Source: an uncultured Cytophagales bacterium
GTDB taxonomy: Bacteria; Bacteroidota; Bacteroidia; Cytophagales; Cyclobacteriaceae
DNA length: 64,000 nt
Reading direction: 5' to 3'
Assembly (NCBI GenBank): GCA_913057175.1
Contig: CAJXNP010000009.1
Span: forward strand, 124,001-188,000
Each line of letters opens with the position of its first letter. Positions within the stretch are counted from its first letter, which is position 1. The notes below the pieces were generated by a model. That model was not told where the DNA came from and made no database searches. It was given only the letters and a program-made list of their open reading frames with translations. The translations under genes and the position numbers were made by a program. Below are positions 19,658 through 28,221 of this stretch, in pieces.

Positions 19658-20503
19658 TTATTCAAATAAATGATATGGCAAGCTGCTTTTTATTTGAAGG
19701 TATCTTTTTGGGGTCATATTGGTAAAAGATCTAAATACCCTGATAAAATGCGATTGGTCAAAAAAACCAGCGGCATGGGAAACTTCCGTCAAGGAGTATT
19801 TTTCCTGATGCATAAGTAGAACGGCCAGTAAAAATTTTTTATATCTAATTAATTCTTCAGCATTGACTCCGAAAATTTCCTGGGTTTTTCTGTTTAAATG
19901 TCGGGTAGAATAATTTATGGATTGTGCCAGACTGTTCACCGAATCAGGTAGTTTGTTTGTTCCGGCTTTATTTTGATGATCATAAGGATAGATCGTTTGA
20001 AGGCTGAGAATATGTGAAAACCAATCGCTTAGTTTTTCTGAACGGCGACAAACTGCTTTATCTAATGGTTTGAGATTTGATTCAAGAAGCTTCACCCTTT
20101 CTTGAAATGACTGTACTTCCAATAACCGATTCCATAAAAATTGAAACTGAGATTTGATAAGCGTCAAATCTACAGCATTATTACTAAGCTCGGAGGGGAG
20201 AATACCAAGTAAGCTCTTCACCGCATGGGGTTTCAAACGCAGTCCAAATAAATGATGCTGACCACTGTAAGAGACTTCCATAACATTTGTATGAATACCC
20301 TGAATAAAACAATTAGGGGCCCTGTCAATGTTCCTTCCACCAGGTAATATGGCACTTATTGGTTGGGATAAATTAAAAACAATCTCTACTACACCACATG
20401 GAAATATTATTTCCTTACTATCACAATTGCCTTTTAATTCCCAAACAAACGTAGTGTATTCCCTTATAGCCGGACTTTCAGGTATGTGGGTAAACATTTC
20501 CAT
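19658..20503 (-). CDS. AraC family transcriptional regulator (DUF6597-type sensor)
   Basis: A 281-residue soluble regulator. The N-terminal 130 residues (EYTTFVWELKGNC, IFPCGVVEIVFNLSQPI, FGLRLKPHAV) resemble the DUF6597 ligand-binding region common in Bacteroidota AraC proteins. The C-terminal AraC helix-turn-helix lies at about 180-275 (INYSTRHLNRKTQEIFGVNA, then TEVSHAAGFFDQSHFIRVFR, and NMTPKRY). Targets are unknown; it is not adjacent to an obvious same-strand operon except the leftward cupin/Dabb genes across the 295-bp structured repeat. That repeat begins 14 bp past its stop codon. Confidence 0.85.
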   Translation of the reverse strand: MEMFTHIPESPAIREYTTFVWELKGNCDSKEIIFPCGVVEIVFNLSQPISAILPGGRNIDRAPNCFIQGIHTNVMEVSYSGQHHLFGLRLKPHAVKSLLGILPSELSNNAVDLTLIKSQFQFLWNRLLEVQSFQERVKLLESNLKPLDKAVCRRSEKLSDWFSHILSLQTIYPYDHQNKAGTNKLPDSVNSLAQSINYSTRHLNRKTQEIFGVNAEELIRYKKFLLAVLLMHQEKYSLTEVSHAAGFFDQSHFIRVFRSFTNMTPKRYLQIKSSLPYHLFE

Positions 20504-20595
20504 CTTTATAAGATACGTAAACTGTCATAATTGTAAAAATGTTAAGCAGCTGAGATTGAAGTTTTTAAGAGAATGCGTTCATATAATTCTTTTAA

Positions 20596-20835
20596 CCCGT
20601 TGTGCTAATTAATAGATTGTTTCCATTGTAAAATCGGATGAAAACACCACTATTCCCCTCCATTTGGAGGGGTGAAGGGGTGGGTTACGATTAAAAAAAT
20701 GTTTTCATCCTATTTTTCAAAACGTGATATTAACTTGAAATAGGTTTTGTTTAAAAACCCACCTCTAACTCCTCCAAGGAGGAGAATAATGGCCAATTTC
20801 AAGTCAATAATCTTAAAAATAATTAGCACAACCGG
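20596..20835. mobile_element. 240-bp MITE with 9-bp target-site duplication
   Basis: The terminal inverted repeats are CCCGTTGTGCTAATTA (20596-20611) and TAATTAGCACAACCGG (20820-20835), 15 of 16 complementary. The flanking bases TTCTTTTAA at 20587-20595 and 20836-20844 are identical, a 9-bp target duplication. Inside are two inward-facing copies of a CCTCC-xx-TTGGAGG hairpin motif followed by a GGTGGGTT-like tail, so the whole element can fold on itself. There is no coding sequence, so it must have been moved by a transposase encoded elsewhere. Confidence 0.75.
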
Positions 20836-20844
20836 TTCTTTTAA

Positions 20845-21567
20845 TTAATTTATACGGAGTAAGGGGGTTTTCTTTCTTCTGGTACAGGGTTTAGCTAAGC
20901 ATTACTTGTACCTTGCTATGATTGAAAGTACGAATGTAGAAGTAACCACTTCGGGCGTCATATCCAATGCGTATTAGAAACCAGTATGAATCTTAAAAGG
21001 TTCAACAAGATCACTGCAGTTAGGAGGAGATACCGGAATAAATCCGGTAATTATCGATTTTTAGTGAGTTGGTTGTAAAGCTACAACTAGAGTCAGAGAA
21101 AATAAATACAAAAAGAAATTCCCGGCCTTGTGCCGGCCAGCCTGACTGGCTAGGCCGGGATCCCCAAGAATTAGCTCACCAAGTAGTTTAGAGGAAGAAT
21201 TCAATTATTCCACTTACACTAGTAGATTTCTTTAGTTTGGAGGAGACCCCGGAACGTAGTCCGGGGATTTTCGCCTTTTTGGCGTTTTCATCAACACCAA
21301 ACTGAGGTGAAATTGTAAACTATGTCTGTATGAAGTACTATTTTCCCCAATGTTTTCGTTAAAAAGCAGCAATTATTGAGATTGATGTCCTAATTTTGCA
21401 CTAGTTATCTTGTATTCAGCCATTTGCATCCTGGATCCTGTATTTGCAGGAATGATTTGCATCTGTTGTCCAATAACTATTATCTTTATTTTTTGTTAAT
21501 TAATATAACATAAAAGCAAAGTATATTTTTATTTAACAGATTGACCACAAAGTATTGACCATAACCT
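20845..21567. other. Long gene-free stretch with four GC hairpins
   Basis: No credible gene. Hairpins: TACCGGA-ataaa-TCCGGTA at 21031-21049; TCCCGGCC 21120-21127 with GGCCGGGA 21153-21160, with a smaller inner stem CCAG/CTGG; CCCCGGA-acgtag-TCCGGGG at 21247-21266; CGCC-ttttt-GGCG at 21274 onward. The first and third share a frame (AGTT.GGAGGAGA before, ATT.TCG after), so they are diverged copies of one repeat. A frame on the minus strand (about 20845-20980) reads IGYDARSGYFYIRTF but has no start or family that I recognise. The last 130 bp are the AT-rich promoter region of the serine hydrolase. Confidence 0.5.
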
Positions 21568-22818
21568 ATGGGTAAAAAAAATATAAAGAGGACTTTTAAA
21601 ATTTCGATCATATTATCTGTATTGATCCTGCTCACCTGGATCTCCAATTATTCGCGCAGCGTCAATGCTGTGAGCGACACAAATCCCAAAATGATAGAAA
21701 TTGAGCAATTGGCTATTTCAGATGAAATGGAAAAGGTGATCGATGAATATGATCAATGGGTGAGTTCGATGGTTGCAGAAGGAAAAGTGCCCGGTGCGGC
21801 AGTAGCCATTGTGAAGGGAAAACATGTCGTGCACATGAAAGGCTACGGACTCCGGTCATATGCCTCCGGAGATTCAGTCAATGAACATACCGTATTCCGG
21901 CTGGCTTCGGTTTCCAAAGGTTTTGCCGGTGTGCTTGCAGGCATTCTGAGTGAAAAAGGATACTTTGACCTTTCTGATCCGGTCGATAAATATTTACCAG
22001 ACTTTCATCTCAAAGATACACTCAATAGTTCAGAGCTGAATATCACCCATTTATTAAGCCACACTACCGGTTTGGGCCGTCATGCCTATACCGATCTGAT
22101 TGAAAACGGTACGGACTACCAGGAAATGCTTGCCAATCTTCAGGCCTTGCCCCTGATCGGACCCGTAGGCACCTACTATTCCTATCAAAATGTGATCTAC
22201 AGCCTGATCAGTGATATTGCTAACCAGAGTACGGGCGAAGATTACCCAGCTTTGGTCAACAAATATATTTTCCAGCCGGCCGGCATGGCGGATGCCAGTG
22301 CAGATTTTGCCAGTATCAGTGCTCAAGCCAATGTTGCCCTTCCACATGTGAAGACGTACAACGGATGGAGACCAACAAAGATCAGTGAGACGTATTACAA
22401 TGTTTCTCCCGCAGCGGGTATCAATGCCAGTATCAGCGACATGTCAAAATGGTTGTCCACGTTGATGGGTTATCATCCACAGGTGATCAACCCCGAAACA
22501 TTGCAGCGAGTCTATACACCTGTTGTGCGCACGCCCATGCGAAAATACCGCGGCAACTGGCCGGAAATTAAAAAAGCCTACTATGCCTTAGGCTGGAGAG
22601 TCCTTGATCTCAATGAACATCAACTGGTCTATCACGGCGGTTATGTCAATCACTACCGTGCGGAAATTGCATTCGATCCGGAAGAAGAAATGGGTATTGT
22701 CATTTTAACCAACGCACCCGGTGAATTGTCCAACAAAGGGGTCTCCAAATTTATGCGCGCCTACTATGAAGTGGATCAACCCATTCAGGTTACCACTGCC
22801 ATGGTTCCTGCTCTTTGA
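21568..22818 (+). CDS. Serine hydrolase, class C beta-lactamase/esterase family
   Basis: A 416-residue protein with an N-terminal hydrophobic anchor or signal (about 11-29). The beta-lactamase-fold motifs are present: SVSK (SxxK) in VFRLASVSKGFAGV (about 110-123), the YxN element YSYQNVIYSL (about 206-215), and VYHGGYVNH near 352 in place of KTG. Such enzymes are periplasmic or surface esterases, D-aminopeptidases or penicillin-binding-like hydrolases; the HGG variant favours esterase or peptidase activity over true beta-lactamase. It is a single gene with no obvious operon partner: the upstream 700 bp are repeats and the next gene is convergent. Confidence 0.88.
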   Translation: MGKKNIKRTFKISIILSVLILLTWISNYSRSVNAVSDTNPKMIEIEQLAISDEMEKVIDEYDQWVSSMVAEGKVPGAAVAIVKGKHVVHMKGYGLRSYASGDSVNEHTVFRLASVSKGFAGVLAGILSEKGYFDLSDPVDKYLPDFHLKDTLNSSELNITHLLSHTTGLGRHAYTDLIENGTDYQEMLANLQALPLIGPVGTYYSYQNVIYSLISDIANQSTGEDYPALVNKYIFQPAGMADASADFASISAQANVALPHVKTYNGWRPTKISETYYNVSPAAGINASISDMSKWLSTLMGYHPQVINPETLQRVYTPVVRTPMRKYRGNWPEIKKAYYALGWRVLDLNEHQLVYHGGYVNHYRAEIAFDPEEEMGIVILTNAPGELSNKGVSKFMRAYYEVDQPIQVTTAMVPAL

Positions 22819-22861
22819 TTAGCTGATCTGATTTTCTTCGTGTTCACTGGCTCCACTTAAA

Positions 22862-22912
22862 CATTCAAACTGTTTATTGATTGTCACCTCGACTGATAAG
22901 GAGAGGTCTGCT
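22862..22912. repeat. 51-bp dispersed repeat, second copy
   Basis: Matches 15919-15969 over 51 bp with only a few differences (core TCACCTCGACTGATAAGG then AGAGGTCTGCT). Both copies lie just past the stop codon of a rightward gene, and the inner CCTC/GAGG can pair. Confidence 0.55.
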
Positions 22913-23020
22913 ACGCGCTCATTTTGAAAAGGAATTTCCTTGTGGATTAAAAGTGTAGAAAGATTAGATTGGTTAAGTTGAGGATGGTTTATACTGACAA
23001 TGCAATTGCTATTCTCTTTC

Positions 23021-23060
23021 ATCCTCGTTACCGCTGTCGCTCAAACGAGGACGATGGGGG
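23021..23060. repeat. Short dispersed repeat, copy 1
   Basis: The sequence ATCCTCGTTACCGCTGTCGC followed by TCAAACGAGGACGATGGGG recurs at 39117-39160 with few changes. CCTCGT...ACGAGG can pair. The gap 22819-23326 holds no gene and consists mostly of three such repeats. Confidence 0.5.
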
Positions 23061-23215
23061 GTCTTCCCGAGTTTTAAGAATTGTTAGTTGTTTATTAAGG
23101 ATCTCCATGGCCAATAGCTGGAGATGATCACGTCTCGGAGGCAGTGTAATACTTATGGTTGATTTTTGCACGCTCCTCATCATGATGGAGTGAGGAAGTT
23201 TTTTCGGTCTTAGAA

Positions 23216-23280
23216 GGGTCTGCGCCAGCGACCCTGCGATCAAAGACTCGTGGGGTCTCTACTGAAGACCCCACTTAAAC
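23216..23280. repeat. GGGGTCT/AGACCCC hairpin repeat
   Basis: A member of a family of about 65-80 bp: an AGC-ACCCTG-type left half and a right-half hairpin GGGGTCT-N7-AGACCCC followed by (A)CTTAAA. Other members are at 33446-33480 (right half), 39026-39099, 40309-40371, 44734-44809, 46768-46845 and 47725-47802. Confidence 0.65.
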
Positions 23281-23326
23281 ATGAATTCAAATACCGTTTG
23301 AAAGTAGCTAATTAGCCTATGGATTA

Positions 23327-24247
23327 TTAGTGAATGTTGTTCTGCTTTTTAAATTCTTTCTGCGATTTTAGCCAATAGCCAATTTCTTTACCTATACCTA
23401 TGGTAAATTCAGAATAAGAGTTGATTTGGTAATAGTTAAAAAATACTTCTACATATTTCGTATAAAATGTCGCTTGTCCAATTAGTTCTGTTTCTTTTCC
23501 ATAGAGGGCCGTTTTCCCCGTTATTAAAATATGAATAGGACCAGTGTATATCCAGCTTCCAAGACCAACAACGGGTGCAGAATAGTTTCTAATTTGAGCA
23601 GAACCAGGTTCGTCAAAACGCAAATGGCTGTATCCTGTTATTATTCGAAAGTTATTGTAGTTGAAGTTGGTTTCGATTGAGTTTGTCATGGATTCGAACT
23701 CACTATTGAATGATACTTTTCTCAGATACCAGTTAGCGTCAATATCAAAATCACAGTTGAAGATGAAATGCCTGTATTCAACCTTAGCATTTAAAAATTC
23801 ATTTTCTTCAAAGTTAGTTTGATAACCAATCCCAGAAATAAGCGTACCTCTGCTAAAAGCCGGAAAAGCAAAATCCATTTTACCTCCAATGGGTGTATTA
23901 ATTACTCCACTCAGAGCATAAAATGTTAAGCTTTGCGTATCAAAATAATCCCGAATACAATCGACTTTTAGGGTCATCGTAATAGAATCTTCTCCATTTA
24001 ATTTATATTCTTTAGTAATGAAGCCAATAAAAGATATTTCCAAGGTTGAATTCGGGTTGGAGACGGTAATTGTGAAGTTTCCGTCCATGTCAGTCAAGGC
24101 GCCTTTATTAGTTCCCTTTTCAACTACATTTGCACCAGGGAGGCCTTCATCATCTTCATTAGAAAATACTCTTCCTTTGATTTCAACCTGACTAAAGCAA
24201 AGTGAAGTAGTTATAAAAAGGAAAAGAAAAATTAAAAGTCTCAGCAC
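23327..24247 (-). CDS. Carboxypeptidase-like regulatory domain outer-membrane protein
   Basis: A 306-residue exported protein (signal ends near LCFSQ, residue 20), starting with GTG at 24247. Residues 21-95 are a CarboxypepD_reg-like domain (VEIKGRVFSNEDDEGLPGAN, then GNFTITV), the module usually found at the N-terminus of SusC/TonB-dependent receptors. The rest (100-306) is rich in alternating aromatic beta strands and looks like a small outer-membrane barrel rather than a plug plus a large receptor. No function is known. It lies between repeats and the hydrolase pseudogene, both on the minus strand. Confidence 0.7.
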   Translation of the reverse strand: MLRLLIFLFLFITTSLCFSQVEIKGRVFSNEDDEGLPGANVVEKGTNKGALTDMDGNFTITVSNPNSTLEISFIGFITKEYKLNGEDSITMTLKVDCIRDYFDTQSLTFYALSGVINTPIGGKMDFAFPAFSRGTLISGIGYQTNFEENEFLNAKVEYRHFIFNCDFDIDANWYLRKVSFNSEFESMTNSIETNFNYNNFRIITGYSHLRFDEPGSAQIRNYSAPVVGLGSWIYTGPIHILITGKTALYGKETELIGQATFYTKYVEVFFNYYQINSYSEFTIGIGKEIGYWLKSQKEFKKQNNIH

Positions 24248-24547
24248 GAGTATATTTATTTAAGAGGCAAGTACAATGAGTAAATAGATAAAACTGCCTC
24301 TATTCGCTAAAAATTCTACTATTATTTCATATTCCAATATACCAAACTATCACCAAAAATAATTTTTCTCTTCACGACAAAATAGTTAGTTCGTTTTTAA
24401 TGGGGTCCGTGCAAGTGAACCCTTATCTGGTGAAGCGGTCCTACGACCTAATATCAAAAAGAGTCTGCGTATCTTGATTAACAATCGAGCGGACGCTCTG
24501 TACATATTAAGTCGTATCGGATACTCCGACTATGGGTTACTAAAATT
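24248..24547. other. Gene-free gap with decayed repeats
   Basis: AT-rich promoter side of the gene at 24247, then from about 24399 remnants of two repeat families: ATGGGGTCCGTGCAAGTGA (left half of the GGGGTCT family) and GAAGCGGTCCTACGACCTAA with CGAGCGGAC (interior of the elements at 17716 and 18362). Confidence 0.4.
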
Positions 24548-24563
24548 GGGTATCACTTTGACC

Positions 24564-25433
24564 TTACTTTTGACTGGATACCATATCAAGAAAATTATAA
24601 ATTCTTGGTCCTGAATCAAGTCTGGCTTGTTTATTTCCTTCAAAAGTACCTCCCATCAGATATTCCTCGTTCAGCGAGTGCCCGGCATTTTCATAGGAAA
24701 AAAGTTTATACCAATGCGGAAAGTTGTAGCCGTCTAATCTTTTAATGATCATATCACACATTTGAGCTGACGGCCACATCGTATCTTCCTTACCTGCTAA
24801 CAGTAGAATGGGTCCGTTAATATTTTCAACCTTGATGGTAGCTTTTTCAACAGCTTCAGTTTGTTTGAGCGCAAGTTTGTATACTTCCACATATTGTGAA
24901 TTTACAATCTTGCCATAATCATATTCGGGAAATGGCACAAAAGGAATGGATTCACTATGATACGACCAGCTAGACTTACCTTGAGGACCCAAACCCTGAA
25001 AAACCACGCTACTTGGAACCGTGGCTATGACACCCTCGATTTGCTTGTATTTAGATGCTAACAATAGGGCAAGCTCTCCTCCCTTTTATCCTCCCCAAAC
25101 GACGATCTTTTTGTCCTTTACTTCTGGCCGAGATTTAAAATCCTTTATTATTTCTTCAAAATATTCCAAAGGAATCATCTCCAGGTAGTCAGGCGTGCTT
25201 TTAGTTCCGAAGTATCCAACAATGTAACATGGGTAGCCAAGCTTGGTTAAATAATCCGTATCATAATAGCCGGGAAAACCGCCTTCAGATCCTCCCAATA
25301 GCATTATTGCTACATTTTTACCTTCAGCTTTTGGTGGAAAGTATTTAGAATCGGGAATGGTGTCCTTCTGTGCTTTTACAACTACAACACAAAAAATCAC
25401 AAACAAGAGCGTGCTAAATAATTTAATTTTCAT
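24564..25433 (-). pseudogene. Acyl-CoA thioester hydrolase/BAAT-like alpha/beta hydrolase, stop at nucleophile codon
   Basis: The frame from 25433 to 24564 is intact except for one TAA at 25088-25086, in frame, codon 116. The intact paralog at 39303-40172 has TCA (Ser116) there, in the motif GG-S-KGGE, the nucleophile elbow of the family. The mutation therefore both truncates the protein and removes the catalytic residue. The two copies share almost all other bases from about 24548 to 25500, including the signal peptide (KIKLFSTLLFVIFC) and the Asp (KEDTMWPS) and His (AGHSLNEE) motifs, so the duplication and the loss are recent. The downstream half has a possible internal start at 25064 but would lack the nucleophile. 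Confidence 0.9.
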
Positions 25434-25510
25434 TTTAAAAATTTTGGTAAGTATGGCGAAAATGAATTACAAATATTACAGTAGCCAGATTTTTTTTAGA
25501 TCCTCACCCC

Positions 25511-25715
25511 CACTGGCGCAAGGTTAAGCACAGCGATCCTTGTGCCAATAAAGGAATATAAGCATTGTCGTAGCAACGTCCGCTGCGGGCGTTGCACTGA
25601 GAATATTCATCCAAGAAGTAAATGCTCGTCACGATTTACGAGTCCAGGCGGACGTCTGTCTGCCGACAGGCAGGCTTGAACTGGTATCTGGGGGCGCTGA
25701 GATTAAACTAGTTTC
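25511..25715 (+). repeat. RAYT-linked long REP (family 1), solitary copy A
   Basis: Same unit as the array around the transposase at 33872. It carries GGCGCAAGG...CCTTGTGCC, then a CGTCCGctgCGGGCG hairpin, then GGCGGAC and GCTTGAACT with an inserted small hairpin GCCTGTC-TGCC-GACAGGC-like sequence (25652-25676). It lies 8 kb from the transposase, showing that the repeat has spread. Confidence 0.7.
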
Positions 25716-25734
25716 CCACTGACTCGACGTTAAG

Positions 25735-26033
25735 CCCGATGGGTCAGACGAAACAATGGATGTCTGGTTCTGACAAAATCGTCATGAGCCGACGTTTAGC
25801 AAAATCCTGATCACAAATGAGTTTAAGTTTATTTTTAATAGTAAATGAATAATTCAAACATTCCTCAAATTAGGGGAATAAGGATTTTGTTAAAATCGGG
25901 GGTTAACCTCTTACGAGTCTGATACGACTGTCAGAGTCATCAGGCCTGACATAACTTATTGAATAACAAAAGTTTACAATAAGTTATCGTCATTATTCAT
26001 ATTTTTCAATGAATAATACGGGTTAATATCAGT
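25735..26033 (+). repeat. 295-bp five-hairpin element, copy 2
   Basis: The counterpart of 19351-19644. The hairpins persist although bases differ: ATAACTTATTG 25951-25961 with CAATAAGTTAT 25977-25987 is perfect; the third stem carries an A to G change that would keep a G-U pair in RNA (ATCAGGC against GTCTGAT). The first and last stems are slightly weaker. It ends 80 bp before the second AraC-TPR gene. Confidence 0.7.
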
Positions 26034-26076
26034 GGACTCTATGTTTTACACTAAAAATCGCCGAAATTGATACAAT

Positions 26077-26107
26077 TTTTCATAAATGGTTCAGACTTGT
26101 ATTTTTG
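26077..26107 (+). promoter_or_regulatory. Candidate Bacteroidota promoter of AraC-TPR paralog 2
   Basis: TTTT at 26077-26080, 19 bp, then TATTTTTG at 26100-26107, a full TAnnTTTG -7 box with a 3/4 -33 box at the usual spacing. The ATG at 26114 is only 6 nt after the box, so the transcript would have almost no leader. It also argues against the TTG at 26105, which lies inside the box. Confidence 0.4.
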
Positions 26108-26113
26108 TCAGTA

Positions 26114-28045
26114 ATGGAGGCGAACTCATCGCATGATAGTCATTTACATAAGGACAACACCGGATCATCCTTTGTCAAAAAACTGGAGGATGAGGTAGAA
26201 GCCAATTTGACCAATGAGCAGTTTGGTGTAGAAGAATTAGCGGAGAAGGTTGGAATGAGCCGCTCAAACCTGCACCGTAAATTACAGCAATATACCGGTC
26301 AATCTGTTAGCCAGTTTATCCGTGAATACCGGTTACGGAGAGGCCTCGACTACCTGGAAAATGAAAACCTCACAGTTTCGGAAGTTGCATTCAGGGTAGG
26401 GTTCAGCAGCGCCAGTTATTTTACTACCTGCTTCACGGAATATTTTGGGTATGCGCCGAGTGGTGTAAAATATAAATTAACCAAAGATCAGGAATTTGAT
26501 GTTTCTCCGGAAAATCAAAAGAAAGTACCTCAATCAAACCTGACAAAGTATGCCATTGCCGGAAGTTTGCTCGTTGTTGTATTACTTCTCGTCTATTTTG
26601 TATTTCGACCGTTCGCAGATGATAGTCCGGTCAAACCAATTGGTGAAACGTTGACCCATAAATCCATTGCCATCCTTCCATTTGAAAACTTAAGTGCGAA
26701 TGAAGAAAATGAGTATTTTGTCGAGGGGGTTACAGGCGCCATTACGATAAATCTTTCCGGTATTTCGGATATCAGTGTGATCTCCAGAATATCCACCAAT
26801 AAATACAAAAACTCCAATCTGTCCGCTAAGGAAATTGCTAATGAATTACAGGTTTCCCATCTGCTGGAAGGGAGCATTCAGCGCTACCAAAACATTGTTC
26901 GAGTTGATGTCAGGTTGATTGATGCACATTATGGAAATCAGGTTTGGGCAGAAAGTTACGATCGTGAATTCGAGGATATACTAAATATTCAAAGTGAATT
27001 AGCCGAAAAAGTTGTGCTGACACTTAAATCAAAACTAACTCCTGAGGACAAAACCGTCATTCATCAAAGGGTTACGGAAAATACCGATGCTTATGACCTT
27101 TATCTTAAAGGTATTTTTCACTACCGAACCTACACCACTTCCGGAAACCACGAGGCAATAAAATATTTCATGCAGGCCATAGCCCTTGACTCCGGTTTTG
27201 CATCTGCCTATGCCGGCCTGGCTGCAACCCATATAGCCCGCGCCAGCATCTTTGGTGCGGAACTGAAACCTTCAGAAGCATTTTCCATCGCCAAACCATT
27301 GCTGGACAAGGCATTGGAATTGGACCCTAAACAGACAGAGGCGCTTACCTGGACAGGGTTTTATTACCTCTACAATGATTGGGATTTTGAAAGGGCAGAA
27401 AAGAAATATAAAAATGCCATCGTCAGCGATCATCCTGATGCCCTGGCCGTCTACGCGGATTACCTGAATTTTGTAAAAAGGCATGAAGAAGCTTTGACCA
27501 TCTCAAAAAGGTTAAACAGGTTGCACCCTCATTACCCAAACAGCAGGATGATCCTTTCCCTGTATTACCTGGGAAAGTATGATGAAGCTGAAGATTTTGC
27601 CATTGACCGCTTAAAGGTATTCTCAAATTATTACTCCTATGACTCGTACGGGTTCCTGATGTTGAACACCGGTAATTATCAAAAAGCTGTTTCCCTTTTC
27701 CAAAAGGCAATGGATGTAGAGGGCATCCGATACCCACGAATGCTGGGTTGGATGGGAGCGGCATATGCAAAATCCGGACAAAAAGAAAAGGCAATAGAGC
27801 TAATCGATGAAATGAAAGTTCGCTATACAGAGAACTCCTCCGGTTCAGTGGCTTTTTTCATTGCAGTGATCTACACTGCACTTGAAGATCAACCTTCAGC
27901 GCTGAAATGGCTGCAAACATCATACGAAAGTCATGAAATGGAAATCCCATGGTTAATAAGTGAACCCCAGTTTTATCCATTGCATGATGAGCCCGCATTC
28001 CGGAAAATGGTTAAAAAAGTGGGCTTCCCAAATACAGAATTTTAG
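26114..28045 (+). CDS. Membrane-anchored AraC-type regulator with TolB-like and TPR domains (paralog 2)
   Basis: 643 residues from the ATG at 26114; a TTG three codons earlier is rejected because it overlaps the -7 box. Same architecture as the protein at 13273: AraC helix-turn-helix (QFGVEELAEKVGMSRSNLHR, VSEVAFRVGFSSASYFTTCF) at about 20-120, one transmembrane helix (about 145-163), TolB-like domain (KSIAILPFENLSANEENEYF), and TPR repeats to the C-terminus (the last WLQTSYESHEMEIPWLISEP matches its paralog almost exactly). It is probably a one-component envelope-to-promoter regulator. The likely targets are the adjacent methyltransferase and beta-barrel genes, whose upstream region holds the same four-block pattern as the first locus. 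Confidence 0.88.
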   Translation: MEANSSHDSHLHKDNTGSSFVKKLEDEVEANLTNEQFGVEELAEKVGMSRSNLHRKLQQYTGQSVSQFIREYRLRRGLDYLENENLTVSEVAFRVGFSSASYFTTCFTEYFGYAPSGVKYKLTKDQEFDVSPENQKKVPQSNLTKYAIAGSLLVVVLLLVYFVFRPFADDSPVKPIGETLTHKSIAILPFENLSANEENEYFVEGVTGAITINLSGISDISVISRISTNKYKNSNLSAKEIANELQVSHLLEGSIQRYQNIVRVDVRLIDAHYGNQVWAESYDREFEDILNIQSELAEKVVLTLKSKLTPEDKTVIHQRVTENTDAYDLYLKGIFHYRTYTTSGNHEAIKYFMQAIALDSGFASAYAGLAATHIARASIFGAELKPSEAFSIAKPLLDKALELDPKQTEALTWTGFYYLYNDWDFERAEKKYKNAIVSDHPDALAVYADYLNFVKRHEEALTISKRLNRLHPHYPNSRMILSLYYLGKYDEAEDFAIDRLKVFSNYYSYDSYGFLMLNTGNYQKAVSLFQKAMDVEGIRYPRMLGWMGAAYAKSGQKEKAIELIDEMKVRYTENSSGSVAFFIAVIYTALEDQPSALKWLQTSYESHEMEIPWLISEPQFYPLHDEPAFRKMVKKVGFPNTEF

Positions 28046-28091
28046 GGTCACCGTACGCTAAACACTTCCAATGCAACCATTTTCAATAGGC

Positions 28092-28151
28092 TGCAACATA
28101 TCTTAAACCCATTCAAAAAAACTTTAACGATTCTGCAACTCCATCGATAGG
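28092..28151 (+). promoter_or_regulatory. Candidate AraC-TPR operator, copy 2
   Basis: TGCAACATAT at 28092, AAAAACTT at 28117 (+25), TGCAAC at 28134 (+42), GATAGG at 28146 (+54): identical blocks and spacing to 15230-15289, although the bases between have diverged. It lies 71-130 bp before the start of the methyltransferase gene. Confidence 0.6.
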
Positions 28152-28221
28152 CCTGCCCTTTGTTTTCCTCCCATCTTTGAAAAGAAGTTTACCAATCTGT
28201 GAATGAAAACAAGAAAGAACC

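Noticed and set aside
20845-20980. Small minus-strand protein IGYDARSGYFYIRTF
   Set aside because: No start codon in context, no recognised family, and the frame runs into the MITE end; kept only as a note.
21120-21160. tRNA or small structured RNA gene from the strong GC hairpin
   Set aside because: Only one stem with an inner small stem; no D, anticodon or T arms and no CCA end. It fits a REP-like hairpin.
21568-22818. True class C beta-lactamase
   Set aside because: The KTG triad is HGG and the nearby genes offer no AmpR-like regulator; an esterase or peptidase is more likely.
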